64,000 bases of DNA from Incurvaria masculella (taxonomy: Eukaryota > Arthropoda > Insecta > Lepidoptera > Incurvariidae): NCBI GenBank assembly GCA_946894095.1, contig OX335652.1, positions 5,417,001-5,481,000 of the forward strand, given 5' to 3'. A program made the position numbers and the translations under genes. Positions within the stretch are counted from its first letter, which is position 1. Every line of letters starts with the position of its first letter. The notes under the pieces are model-generated. The model saw nothing but the letters and a program-made list of their open reading frames with translations, searched no databases and was not told where the DNA came from. Shown piece after piece: positions 43,835 to 54,931 of the stretch.

Positions 43835-44950
43835 TCTATTTTATGTTTTATTATTTAAGGAAAAGACACAGAAACAAATACACTGAGACATACAATGCAA
43901 ACAATACTTATAAAAACTTGTTTCCACTACATTTTTCACCGAAACATACATATCTAAAAAGCAAGGCACAAAAAAAGGAGAAAAAAATACTCAAAAAAAA
44001 AAAACACAATGAAATGAAACACCAATAAATTCGTAAATTTGGACACTCAATACAATTTAAGATAAATTTATCACCTGAAATTACTGAGATTTTTATTTTC
44101 AATCCAATGTAATATTTTGATAATCATTTCTTTTCATTTATTTGAACTCAGTTCCATCGATAGATCCGCGGATTCGATCAACTAGTAAAGATGAATCCGC
44201 ACATAAACTTATGTAATGAACTACATATAAAGATCTAAATGGTACTGTAGAACAATTCTTGGTAGAACAGCTTAAGGCAAAGAACAAGAACAAAAGAAAC
44301 AGCAACCCTCAGAGCTAATATCTTTAGTGCTTAGTCTGGAGCTCCAGACCTCCAGACATTTCGTGGTTGCAGATTGTCGACTTTGGTTGACCATTGCCGA
44401 AGACCAGCTTGGGCATCTAAAACTCCTCCCTCCTTGTCCGGTGACCTCCAGTGTGACCTCCAGTGTGACCTATCACGGCGACCTACTTGAATAAGTAGTG
44501 GAATAAAATGTTTCCGAGGAAGTCGTCGCATTGCCGGCTTTCAACTGCATTCAATTAAATGTACGCCGCACAACTATGTTAAGAAAATAAAAAAAAGATG
44601 TATAACAAAAATGCCATCAAATACAAAGATGTCAAATAAGTCCCCTTTTTGTAAAAGGAACAAGAAGCTTTATAAGCTTGGAATATATTATAAGATTATT
44701 AATAAATATATCGTGTTCTAGGTACTCAGTGCGCGCCCTCCATTTTCTTCCGAGCTTGACTGGCACACTTCCGTTTGTCTATTCGTTACAAATAATATAA
44801 GAAAACTACATCTAACATGATTTCATTTCCGTCCCCTCAAACTGAACCTTTTATAGATACAATATTATTTACTTTCATGAAAAGTTACGCAGAGCTTTCA
44901 GAGTTTCCTGTGTTTGCGGCTACTATATCTATTTCAGAGTAAATGTGACT
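43835..44950. other. No gene seen
   Basis: Includes an A-rich stretch (43860-44030) and a 13-base direct repeat, gtgacctccagtg (44441-44466). Confidence 0.45.
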
Positions 44951-44955
44951 GGACT

Positions 44956-45045
44956 TAGATGGCTAATACCACACCTTCTGTCATGGTATTAGCTCAACAC
45001 ACCACATGGAAACTAGGTGCCATGCCAGGACCTTCCTTAGTTTCG
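44956..45045 (-). repeat. SINE 3' end fragment
   Basis: 'gatggctaataccacacctt' and 'aggtgccatgccaggacctt' are the inverted end of the common body. Confidence 0.65.
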
Positions 45046-45481
45046 TGTTCTTAGACGCGAACATATTATTTGTGAAATATTAATTTGGCAGTGAAATTAT
45101 TTTAGAATCTTGTATGCATTCGATTGTGAGGAGCGGGCGTCTGAAATTGAACTTTTTATCGGTTTCCATTCGGCCTTTCAGATTAAATCTACTAACAAGA
45201 CTTTCTTTTCAAACTCCACGACGCCTCTGAGGCTTGAAAATTCTAACTAAGTTTGGAAACGAAACCAATAAATCCTTTAAGATCCCCAATATTACAAGCC
45301 GCCAGCCCACGGAGCTGATGGAAATGGACTTTTAACGATTTAATTGACTACATAATTGGGTTGGGAAGAGTTGGAAATTACAACGCAATAGTTAAATGTA
45401 TTGTCATTTTATTGTTCATTTGACCTTTGTTGTGAGAGAAAATCAATTAAAAAAAGTGATCTTCGACAAATCATTTCTGAA

Positions 45482-45682
45482 GGTTATAGCGCTGTTACTA
45501 GCTAAAAGGGAAAGTTTGGAGAGGCACCCCGAGTAAACTAGCTAAGTCTGAAAATTTTAAATGTAATTATTGAAATTGAAGATGTAAATGGAAATCCAAT
45601 AATTTTTCTTTACGTTATCAATAAAAATAATTGTAGAAATTGTGTATATTTCTACATTTTTTTGACTGCAAGTAGAAATTCA
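45482..45682. repeat. TTAA MITE, partial second copy
   Basis: 'gcgctgttactagctaaaag', 'gaggcaccccgagtaaacta' and 'gctaagtctga' match one end of the 471-bp element (inverted 18955-18890) in the same order. The opposite end is missing; repeat H begins at 45683. The flank reads TTAT rather than TTAA. Confidence 0.6.
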
Positions 45683-45825
45683 AGTCAGTCAGTCAGTCAG
45701 CGTGTCACCGCTTGACATCTGGACATAAGCTTCTCCAATTTTTCTCCAGTACTCCTCAAGGTCCTCAGCGGTACGGAACCACTGATTTCCGCCGACGCAC
45801 TTGATCTCATTCCCACACTCCGTAT
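45683..45825 (+). repeat. Interspersed repeat H, copy 2
   Basis: 'agtcagtcagtcagtcagcg', 'ctggacataagcttctccaa' and 'agcggtacggaaccactgat' match 19976-20090. It ends where MINE-2-like copy 7 starts. Confidence 0.65.
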
Positions 45826-46109
45826 TTAGGGTTCCGTACCCGAAGGGTGAAAACGGAACCCTATTACTAAGCCTCCGCTGTCCGTCCGTCAGTCCATCCG
45901 TCTGTCACAGGAATCTATCTCATGAACCGTAATAGGTAGGCAGCTGAAATTTTCAGAAAATGTGTATTTATTTCGCCGCTATAACAACAAATAGGTAAAA
46001 TAAAAAATATAAAAATTACAAATATAAAAAACGTGATTTTTTGTGTTAAATCTTGTACGATGGTGCGGGACCCTTTGTGTGCGAGTCAGACTCACACTTG
46101 GCCGGTTCT
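45826..46109 (-). mobile_element. MINE-2-like MITE, copy 7 (full length)
   Basis: Both arms are present ('tttagggttccgtacccgaa' at the left; 'gtacgatggtgcgggaccc' and 'cacacttggccggttct' at the right), with the core and a short gtcc run (45881-45905). It is inserted directly against repeat H. Confidence 0.88.
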
Positions 46110-46433
46110 GTCCACTGCCACCAGTCCAATATCGACTATACTTTTTACTTAATTTACACCTAAACATAATTACTTGGATACGTAGTTATTACGTTTATCT
46201 ACCGAACGTGTTACCTTTAAAGTTCTAATGCGGAAGATCGTTGTTTATAAATTATTTAAAAAAAAATCTAACGCTTAAGATAGTACAGTTCAATTTGAAG
46301 TTACTGAGGCTTTTCATTGTATATTATTCAATTTGGTCGAAGGCGTATTTATTTGGCGCTATGAGTTGACTCACCCTGCCGTATTCAAATATTCCCCAAG
46401 GTTATTTTGCTCATTCGTCGGTTATTCAATAGC

Positions 46434-46752
46434 TGAATTCCCTGGCTCCACTCGGGTAAATTTCGTTTTGAAAAATGACCCGAGCGGAGCCCGGTAAAAC
46501 GCGCCCCCGTCCCACCGAGCCGCATCGCACGCTAGCGGTATTACTTCGTTTTTGCTTAGGGTTTTTTCTGAAATAATTCTTTTTGTTCATCTCCTAAAGT
46601 TTGCAGCGTGATGTTAAATCTATAATCTTTTCTAAGAATTTAATTAACACATGGAAAAATTAGTTTTCAAATCCGACTAGTAGTTCCAGAGATAAGTCCG
46701 TTCAAACAAAAACAATCAAAACAAACAAGCTTTATTGTGTAAGTATGGATAA
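46434..46752 (+). repeat. Ubiquitous lepidopteran repeat, long copy
   Basis: Head 'tagctgaattccctggctcc', an inverted second head (gacccgagcggagcccggta, 46478-46497), the 'ccgcatcgcacgctagcggt' section, and the terminus 'ctttattgtgtaagtatgg'. The adjacent opposed heads suggest one copy inserted in another, or a hairpin duplication. Confidence 0.6.
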
Positions 46753-46754
46753 AA

Positions 46755-48225
46755 TTTATTATGATATTTATAAACTGCAAAATTATAGACAAGAATTTTG
46801 GGTGTATGAATCTCAGGAATCATTACTTGTGTGAGCATTCAGAAACTGCTCCTCCTTGCTCCTTCAACTAAGACATTGGATTAAAACTTTAACCTCCACC
46901 TAAGCTAATATTCGTTGAACTAATTGATTCAGATTTAAGATTGGATACGTATGCAAGTTCGCTGCATTCACGAATCCATGCATATTATCAGGACGTGTAG
47001 GTTCTTACTGTATTCATAGTTTATTGGTTCATAAACATAATTCGTCACCAGTTTTTTCTATTAATTTGAGACAAGATAACAGACAAGATGATTTTAGAGG
47101 ACAGCTGAAAAGGTTTCAAGAGGAACTTTCCTACGATATAAGTCGAAATTCATGAAGATCGAAGCTGAACTCCGATAATCTAGGACCCAGGTGCAGAAAG
47201 ATATATCAACATTGAAAGTAAGTTTGATTAAACCCGTAACATTGATCGGAACGTATGAACTTAATTAAACTTCGTAAAATTTTTGGGAAAAGACTGCAAA
47301 ATGAGACGTATATAAGTTATTTAATATGAACATGCGTCCCTTACATTTATTAATTTCAAGGTACATCCACAGTCCTCACACAAAGACAAATACAAACCTT
47401 TTGAACTAAACAAAAAACCTGGTTTAAAAATCGTTGTTAATCGTTCAGAACTTGGAGCTCACAAACATTTTACACACACTGTTCATAAAAAGTTACTTGT
47501 TAACTATACGTTGTATTTATTTTACATTAAACACTAAGCATGCTCGGTAAAATTGAACATCTTTTTGCTTATATACAATAAATAGAAACTTAAATTGAAG
47601 AATAATACGGCAATTGAATTGACGAATAATACGGCGCAGAAATACATTTATAGACGTTGATTACTCGTAATTAAAAAAGCTCTTTCTAATTATAATACGA
47701 GTATCAAGGTGGTAATGAACTTTAAAATTAGGTAGGTCTATTTAGATAATAGTATCGACGCTTTTACGGATTTTTACAACATTTAGAACAATTGGATTTA
47801 GATGGTAAATTTATTATATTATGTCAAATCATAATGTATTAAATGTACATGTAAATGTAATGTATATTATGTCAGATCATAATGTTTTTATAAAACTTCT
47901 TTTCTTTCAGTATAAATATTTTCATACTAATAACGTGTATAATTTAATAACTAAACAAATCAAAACAATATTACAGATTACGATTGTTTTATCGATACGC
48001 TGTTTTGTTTTTAAGTATTTTAATAACTGGGTCAAAAACTGCTTATAAAGTATTTCTCCCTTATATTTGAGATATTCAATTAATCTGGTCTAAAATATTG
48101 TTATTTGTCGCAGGAAAACTGTAGCATACATTATTATTTTTTTCGATTCATATTCTTTATATTCGATATATTTAGACAAATAGAAATATTATTTTGAAAG
48201 ATTGAAATAAATGCGTTCAGCTCCT
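46755..48225. other. No gene seen
   Basis: Very AT-rich, with chance ORFs only. Confidence 0.5.
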
Positions 48226-48227
48226 AG

Positions 48228-48420
48228 ACTATATATAACCGCGAACATAGGTTACTAATGTCGTTTTCTTGACGTCACAAAAACAGGTCCGGACCTCAGA
48301 GGTCAACCCACATGTCTGCGGCAGGCGGTGGCCAGGCAGTGCGTGTTCTGTGGCAGTGAGTGTCTGTTGCCTATACTGGTTTAGGTTCCCACATCAAGAA
48401 GGCTAGCCGGTGAGTAAGAC
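48228..48420 (+). promoter_or_regulatory. Candidate promoter and first exon with CRE and strong splice donor
   Basis: In order: TATATATAA (48230-48238), a perfect cAMP-response element TGACGTCA (48270-48277), the palindrome aggtccggacct (48285-48296) beside a nuclear-receptor half site aggtca (48300-48305), GC-rich DNA with several cagtg initiator-like strings (48336-48360), and the near-ideal donor ccg|gtgagtaag (GT at 48410-48411). There is no ATG-led frame, so an untranslated first exon would fit. This is the best candidate host promoter in the window, though individual short motifs occur by chance. Confidence 0.33.
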
Positions 48421-48424
48421 ATCT

Positions 48425-49520
48425 TTGTTTCCAGTTTCGCATTGTTCAACTTTTGAAAAGTCACGTTAATGGTAAAAACATTCGAGATAATCGGTTATTT
48501 TGTGATTTATTTTTATAAGAGGCAAAAATATCATTGCCGTTAGTCTGTCATTCTGTCGGTCAATCCGTTTGTAACTTGAGAACCAATAATCAGTATTCAA
48601 TGCAGTTTTTTTATTTTTTTTATGACACTTATCATTAATTTATTAAACTTTCAAATGCTAATTATATTTAAGCCAAACTAACATTGTGGTTATGGGCCTA
48701 AATACGAGAGAAGTCGGAGATAAATTTAGCGACTTTAACGTGGACAGAGCTTTTACTAGTTTTAAATAAAATGTATTCATATTATAAATACAGGTTCTAA
48801 ATGAAAATTTTGATATCATTATTTCGATCGATTTTATCAACGGTTTAATAAGTCAGGGTTCTCAGATACATACGATTTAAGAAATGACAGTAAATAAAGT
48901 AATGAAAGTAAATAAGTAACTAAGGCATGAAGATGTATTATAAAAACCATTTTTTTTCTACATAATAATTTATTTAATTATCATTTGTCTTAGTGTCTAT
49001 ATTTTTAAATAAAAAAACATGCAGGCACTGATATCGTAGGTACAAAATGCCCAAAAAAATTATCTTAGATATTTGCAAATACATTTTGAACTAACTTTTG
49101 CATCAGTAAATAAACTTTTACGTACCAAGCAGGCTACGTCTCTTATTCCACGGAATTTGATATGTACGAGTATGTATCGCTTATGATTCGTAATTAGCTA
49201 CTGTGCACCAACAGTAGAACGTATAACATGCTTGGACCGCCACATTATAATTTTTAAAGTGTATATAGCAAAAAATTGTTTTGATCACCTTGAAACTGCC
49301 AACCATTATAAATAATATTTTCACAGCACTGGAATAGTCTTAAAGGCGGTAACTATTAATTATTGTAGGATTGAGATGCTAATCGTTTTATAGAATTCGT
49401 CATTTGCACCTAAATAGGTATATGTAAGTCATTAGCCTAAGTCTATTATTTACTTCGCATTTTGTAGGTAAATTATCTGGCATCTGGCTTTTTTTACTGT
49501 TTGTCTTTCTATTTTGTCTT
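48425..49520. other. No gene seen
   Basis: AT-rich sequence downstream of the candidate first exon; no acceptor-bounded frame was recognised. Confidence 0.45.
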
Positions 49521-49524
49521 ATCC

Positions 49525-49615
49525 AACTCAAAATGTGAAAAAAAATTGTGCATCAACGGGGCCGGAATTTAATTCCAGACCATTCCATCCCAGGAAAGCA
49601 AGTCCACCCGCCACT
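49525..49615 (-). repeat. tRNA-headed SINE, head fragment
   Basis: 'aaaaattgtgcatcaacggg' and 'aaagcaagtccacccgccac' carry the inverted head. Confidence 0.55.
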
Positions 49616-49619
49616 ACCT

Positions 49620-50830
49620 TGCATCACATTAAACTTTCCTTCTTATAGGTTAAATATAACTTATTCAGGAGTAAGGTAGGATGTTTTGATGTTTTAGATT
49701 GATGAATAAATGATGTGTTTTCCTACAGGAAACAGTTCAGTTCTAGTTTAACCTTTTAACTTTTTGCAATCCTGGCTATCTAATGCATGGAGACCGATAT
49801 CCACGACAATAACGATTTCCCGAACTATTCATATATCAAATAACAAAAAAATTAATAAACCAAAAAATTTATTAACAGATGAGCACTGTGGGTTTTTTTA
49901 ATGACGCAAATCTACGGCAGGACCAATCGAATGATTTAGGTTCTTTTCATCGCACCATAGACACATATTATTTCGTCTGTACAATTTCGGTTTATTTAAA
50001 AAAGATAAATGTTGTAAATTAGTATCTCGTTGATTCTGCTAAGAAGGCAGATTTTTGCGTGTTCGAGCAAACATCGGGGTCGTTGCAACAAGTGGTTCCA
50101 GGTCTCGTATGCAACCATTTAGATTAAATAATGCACAAAACTAATCTTTGAAGATTATGTATTTTGTTTAGTTCGAATAATTATTGATTAATATTTTTGG
50201 TTATTTATGTGTTAGAAAATTTACGCAGCCGGAATAGTGTAAATTTGTTTTCAAAGTTACCATTTTGCTGACTGATTATAGGATACAAATAATCGAGCTA
50301 GGTTCCTTCAAGATTATCGTGAGTTTACTCGTATGTTATTTTTAACAATTTTACTGGGTCATTGTGTAGATACATCGAATGCATGTAATTATGTGTATAT
50401 GTATCATTTTTGTGTTTTGTATGTGTAATAGTTTATGTTCAAATAATTATTATACTAGAATTACATATATTCTAGAATAATTTGGGTATATTGTTATAAT
50501 TACAAATTGGTCACTTAGTTAAGTTTTATTACACTCTCTATTACTTTACGTTGCCACCTTACATGCTTTAATGATATCCCTAAGGTATACTGGCAGAAAT
50601 AAATTATATTTTCATTTTCATTTTATTTCATGTTCAAAATTTTATGAAGCTGAGTTTAGGTATGATTAGGTGCTAACAGATTTTTAAGTTAAAAAATCAC
50701 TATATCATTGTGTTAATAACCTCACGATATGGAAACCAGTTTTTTTTTGTTGTAAAAGAAACAAAAGCCATACTATTTCATGAACATCTGTTTTTTTTAA
50801 AGGCAGTTGTGTAGTTCCCGTTAACTGTAA
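49620..50830. other. No gene seen
   Basis: Very AT-rich, nothing recognised. Confidence 0.5.
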
Positions 50831-50835
50831 TTCCC

Positions 50836-51024
50836 GTCCATCGACTAGGTGATAGGGTAAAAACCCGGGCCGGGTTGGTACCATTGCATTGGATGAAACG
50901 ATTGTCGAAGCGGCAATGAGTAATTGTTAATATTTCTCCTCCAGTACAATATAGCCGCCTTTATAAAGGGAAAGTCCTGACATGGTACCTAATTTCTACG
51001 GGAATGAATATATATATATATATA
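50836..51024 (+). repeat. SINE body ending in an AT microsatellite
   Basis: 'gggccgggttggtaccattg', 'gtcgaagcggcaatgagtaa' and 'aaagtcctgacatggtacct', then (at)n at 51008-51023. The head is missing. It lies in tandem just upstream of the next SINE. Confidence 0.7.
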
Positions 51025-51030
51025 AATACT

Positions 51031-51393
51031 GTCAGCTTCGGTAGCTCAGTGTGCGACGCCTTGCGAATCGATAAGCTGGAGAAGCACCTCTGAGCGCGGT
51101 TTGGTTCTGGATGGGTGACCGTTTTTATCCGTTGAGGCTAGCCGTGGATCGGATTCCACGTAAAACTGTAGGTTCCCTTCTTTACTTACTATGTGGTAGG
51201 GTTACCCCGGATTGGTACCATCGCATTGAATGAACGATGGTCGAAGCGGCAATGAAAATTGTCCGTGTTTTCCATCCAATTCAATGTCCGAGCAATATAA
51301 AAAAAGGTCCTGACATGGTACCTAGTTCCCATGAGGTGTGTTAGGCTAGTGATAGTCAGTTCGGTATTAGCCATGCATGTCAAGGTACATAAA
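51031..51393 (+). mobile_element. 5S-headed SINE, full length (best copy)
   Basis: Starts with a tRNA-like string ggtagctcagtgtgcg (51040-51055). It then has a 5S-like promoter stretch (51081-51120) ending tctggatgggtgacc, where the last 12 bases equal 5S box C as I remember it. The junction is ccgtggatcggattccacg (51142-51160), followed by the common body to poly-A at 51385-51392. From the junction onward it matches the tRNA-headed SINEs (for example 11902-12187). Confidence 0.82.
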
Positions 51394-51509
51394 AAAAATT
51401 GCCCACAACAATCTTATAAAAATCGAGTGGTCTCTCAGTGACCATTCCTGTTAAATTCTTAATATCCAAGGGCTTCAGATTCAGATAATAAAAGTAGGAG
51501 ATGTGCCAT

Positions 51510-51790
51510 ATAGCGCGCCTACTGCGAGACTCGCTGTCTCCAATTTAATAAATCTATCAACCCAAATTAAACGTACATGCCGCATGCAAACATAGTCGCA
51601 GACGTATTGGAGGATTTGTGTGGGTGGGAACTAACTTGGCGGACGCATTTCGCGAGCACGTACGCGCTCGGTGGCAATGTTTATACTGTGTGGCATACGT
51701 GTGGCCAGCTTCCCGTACGATTATATGCACACTTTGTCCATACGGTGGAGTTGCGATAATTTTTCTTCCTTTTCTCTTTGGCCCCAGATT
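51510..51790 (+). repeat. Unclassified repeat J, copy 4 (best)
   Basis: Runs from 'tagcgcgcctactgcgagac' and 'tctccaattta' through 'atagtcgcagacgtattgga', 'cgctcggtggcaatgtttat' and 'ctttgtccatacggtg' to 'cttccttttctctttgg'. Opposed ORFs here (60-103 codons) are shadows of a GC-richer repeat. Confidence 0.65.
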
Positions 51791-51866
51791 AAAATCCACC
51801 ATAATTAGTGCGAGTATTAAATTTTCTAAGACGAGCCGTAAGTGCGCACTCGTTAAAATATTAACC

Positions 51867-52103
51867 AACTAGCTGAGGTACCGGGCTCCACTCGGGTCAA
51901 TGTCCTTTCCGACTGATGTCGGGCTGTATCTAATATTCTATGTTATATTGGTTCCCCATACAGACTTTAATCCCCATTTTCTGAGAGGGGGTCCTCCCCA
52001 AGGTCCTGACTCTCTCGATACCAATTTTCAGCGGTTTAGGAGTGAAACCGTAGCAGACAGATAGACAGACAGAGTGACTTTCGCATTTATAATATTAGTA
52101 TGG
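51867..52103 (+). repeat. Ubiquitous lepidopteran repeat, complete short copy
   Basis: Head 'aactagctgaggtaccgggc', internal 'taccaattttcagcggttta', a gaca-rich tract, and the terminus 'atttataatattagtatgg'. It is the clearest copy, about 237 bases. Confidence 0.75.
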
Positions 52104-52215
52104 GTAACAGCCAGTGGCAAACCCCCCAATTTCCTCCCTCAAGACAGTATTTTACTACGTTACCAAACGCAATTGGGAGATTTGAACTACCTCAAACATC
52201 GGGCCGAAATATTAA

Positions 52216-52449
52216 TAAAAAACCAGCCAATCGCGAGTCGGACTCGCCCACGAAGGGTTCCGTACCATCATACAAGATTTAACACCAAAAATTAGGTATA
52301 ATTTTTTACTAAAATTTCAGTTGCCTGCTTGTTACGGGTTCTTGAGATACAGCCCGGTGACAGACGGACGGACGGACGGACGGACGGACGGACGGCCGGA
52401 CAGCGGAGGCTTAGTAATAGGGTTCCGTTGCCACCCTTTGGGTACGGAT
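52216..52449 (+). mobile_element. MINE-2-like MITE, copy 8, with expanded (ACGG)n
   Basis: Left arm 'cgcgagtcggactcgcccac' and 'gaagggttccgtaccatcat', a core shortened by a deletion after 'aaaaattaggtat', an acgg run of about eight units (52363-52394), and the right arm 'ccctttgggtacgga'. Confidence 0.85.
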
Positions 52450-52815
52450 TGACAATCTGGACGTTAATATTTTAATCAGAAAAATATTTTATTTTTGAAA
52501 CGTAAACATTTTAAACAAGAAAAAAACATTTTATTTATGAAAATGTAATGTATTTTAATATTAAGACGCGTCTAATATGCACATTATTTACATAAACACA
52601 TCCTTTGCTCAGAATATATTCCTTCTTCAAAGAGCGTTTACTGGGTAATATGAAGCGATCGACGCAGAGTAAATATGTAAGCACTCGATCCAAGTCGCCA
52701 AAATACGATGATGAAAAAAACGCGCAAACATTTACCCATACCAGATATTCAGATTGCAAAGTTATCTTATGGACTCGCTGTCTTACTAATAAAACTTTGT
52801 GTATAAATCTTTAAT
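52450..52815. other. No gene seen
   Basis: A 69-74 codon frame occurs on each strand without motifs. Confidence 0.4.
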
Positions 52816-52819
52816 CTAA

Positions 52820-52976
52820 GGGCCAAGTGCACGAAAGGACAAAAAATCTAAATCAACGTCAAAGTATGATTAAACACGTCATTTTGTGTGGACAGTATGG
52901 AAGGAACTCTATGCGGTCTACTAATAGTGACGTGTTTGAACATTGATCAACTCAGCCGTCTCTTCGTGCAATCGGC
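52820..52976 (+). mobile_element. 157-bp Harbinger-like MITE, copy 3
   Basis: TAA at 52817-52819 and 52977-52979. Same ends as copies 1 and 2, two bases shorter at the right end. Confidence 0.85.
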
Positions 52977-52984
52977 TAAGTCTT

Positions 52985-54925
52985 TGGAGGTACGTACGGA
53001 CGTTATGTACTAGTCCCTACCGCAAACTACTGCACAGCCTACGCCATCCTGGATTATTCGATTCACTGACATTCAAACCGACAAATCGGCTGATACGTTT
53101 TTGTCGCCATTTTGTTCAATTTCTCATGTATTCGAGTAACACTATACTGCTATTATTAGTAGTATTTTTCGTCAGCTAGAAATATCTGAGTAATGGCGAT
53201 GGTATAAATATATATTAGTAAGGCAAAACGAGTAAACGGTATCGTCAGAGGAGGTGTTGTTCGGAGGGAAGGTCCTGCTGCCCGCCGGGGTTGCCAGCTT
53301 TAAGCTCTTCCGGCTAGGGAAATTATGCAAAGTCGACGAGCCAGGTGGGAAATTAATATCTAACGAAACCTTTCGACTATGGACTAGTGAGTCCCATTTT
53401 GATGAACAAATTTAATAAGTTATTTGTACTTCGATGTTTAAAAAAACTTGGCTTAAGTATACCGGAAAAACCCATTTTAATGTGGTTACGCAAACTTCAA
53501 CTCGTTCTGTTTATTTAATTTCCCACCATAGTGATTTTATCATTATTTGAATAACACTTATCTTTTGTATGTTTAATTAAAGCAATAAGCAACTAACCTA
53601 GGAAGTATAGAATAATGTTACTAGATTAATCAACACAATCATATCTTTATTAATCTCTGTTTATTTATGAACAATCGTAACAAAATACATCTATTTGCTT
53701 TTTTTTAAGGTAGAATAAAAGTTTATTTGATGAAATAATAAGAAATTAAAAATTAAAATCATTATCACAAATTAAAATATTCTTCCATGGGGACAGATGA
53801 CATTGTCCCCATAACAGAGGCAGCGTTTCTCCGCTATATCGCCTGGCTTTGCTTCTATTAGTTCTCATTTTCATCTTGTTATATTCTTCTCAGTTGAAAG
53901 TTCTTTCTTTTAAAATGTTATTACAATGCTTCTTGACAAGTTTTTTTTTGTAACTGAACAAGAACATAAATATCGCCTTCAATATGTTCTATGAATGCCG
54001 GTGTTTCAATTTATTTACAGCATGATTGGAGCCATTTATACTTCGGAAAGTTCTCTCGATTATTAAACTATGAGGTGAAGGTGGGTAGAGTTTCCTCCGA
54101 TGCACCATGTGTTGCATTGCACGATACTTAGGCATGCAAATAGGGGCGTATCGAGGAGCAAGCGGGTACGGGCGACGAAAAGTTCTGGGGTTTACTAACA
54201 CAACCTCACACTGCAACTCGAAGCAAAGTGGGCCAGGAGTCAACACGATCATTTAAAAACAAACCTATCATAAGGAAAAATGAAAATATTCTTTATTGTT
54301 TACAACAATTACATAGTATGCAATGGCGAGCTTATTGCTAAAGGCAATCTCTAACAGCTAACCTTAATATTAGAAAATATATTAAGAGGTAGCAAGAAAC
54401 ATTAAATTACTTAAAACTAATTACCATAATCACACTTAGAAAACATTAGATGACTTAAGACTATATAAACAGAAAATAATTGATTAAATTAATTGTTATA
54501 ATATATCAAGTACAACTTTGTACGTGAACTTCGGACTCCTAATCTATTTGACTCTTGCATCTGATGCTACATACGATTTAGGTGACGACAGCAATTTTTT
54601 TGAATGTTCAATCTGTGCAATCGATGTTGGCTACGCAGGTAAAGCGTTAAAACACTCTATGTATAATCTTAAACACTATGTTAGTAGGCGACATTTATGG
54701 ACGGCAGGAGGGACTGTAGAATAATTCCAAATTATGGGCTTACAGCATGTGGTGAAATTGATATACACAATATCCGTGAAAGGCATATTTTACTGGTTCG
54801 GGTCCGGTCTTTCAGTCCATTCATAAAGGAGTTGTTATTACGACTCTTTTTTGAAAATGAATATGTCTTTGCTTCAAGGTCGATTATACATCGGTAAATA
54901 TCACATACTCCAGGAACTTTAGCCT
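52985..54925. other. No gene seen
   Basis: AT-rich, with a GC-richer patch at 53245-53340. Minus-strand frame 53989-54252 (87 codons) has no recognisable motif. Confidence 0.4.
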
Positions 54926-54931
54926 TAAATC

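Noticed and set aside
51081..51120. 5S rRNA gene
   Set aside because: Only the internal promoter part resembles 5S; flanking 5S sequence is absent and the SINE body follows.
53989..54252. Possible hAT or other transposase fragment on the minus strand
   Set aside because: A few residues looked suggestive in one frame, but no conserved motif could be lined up.
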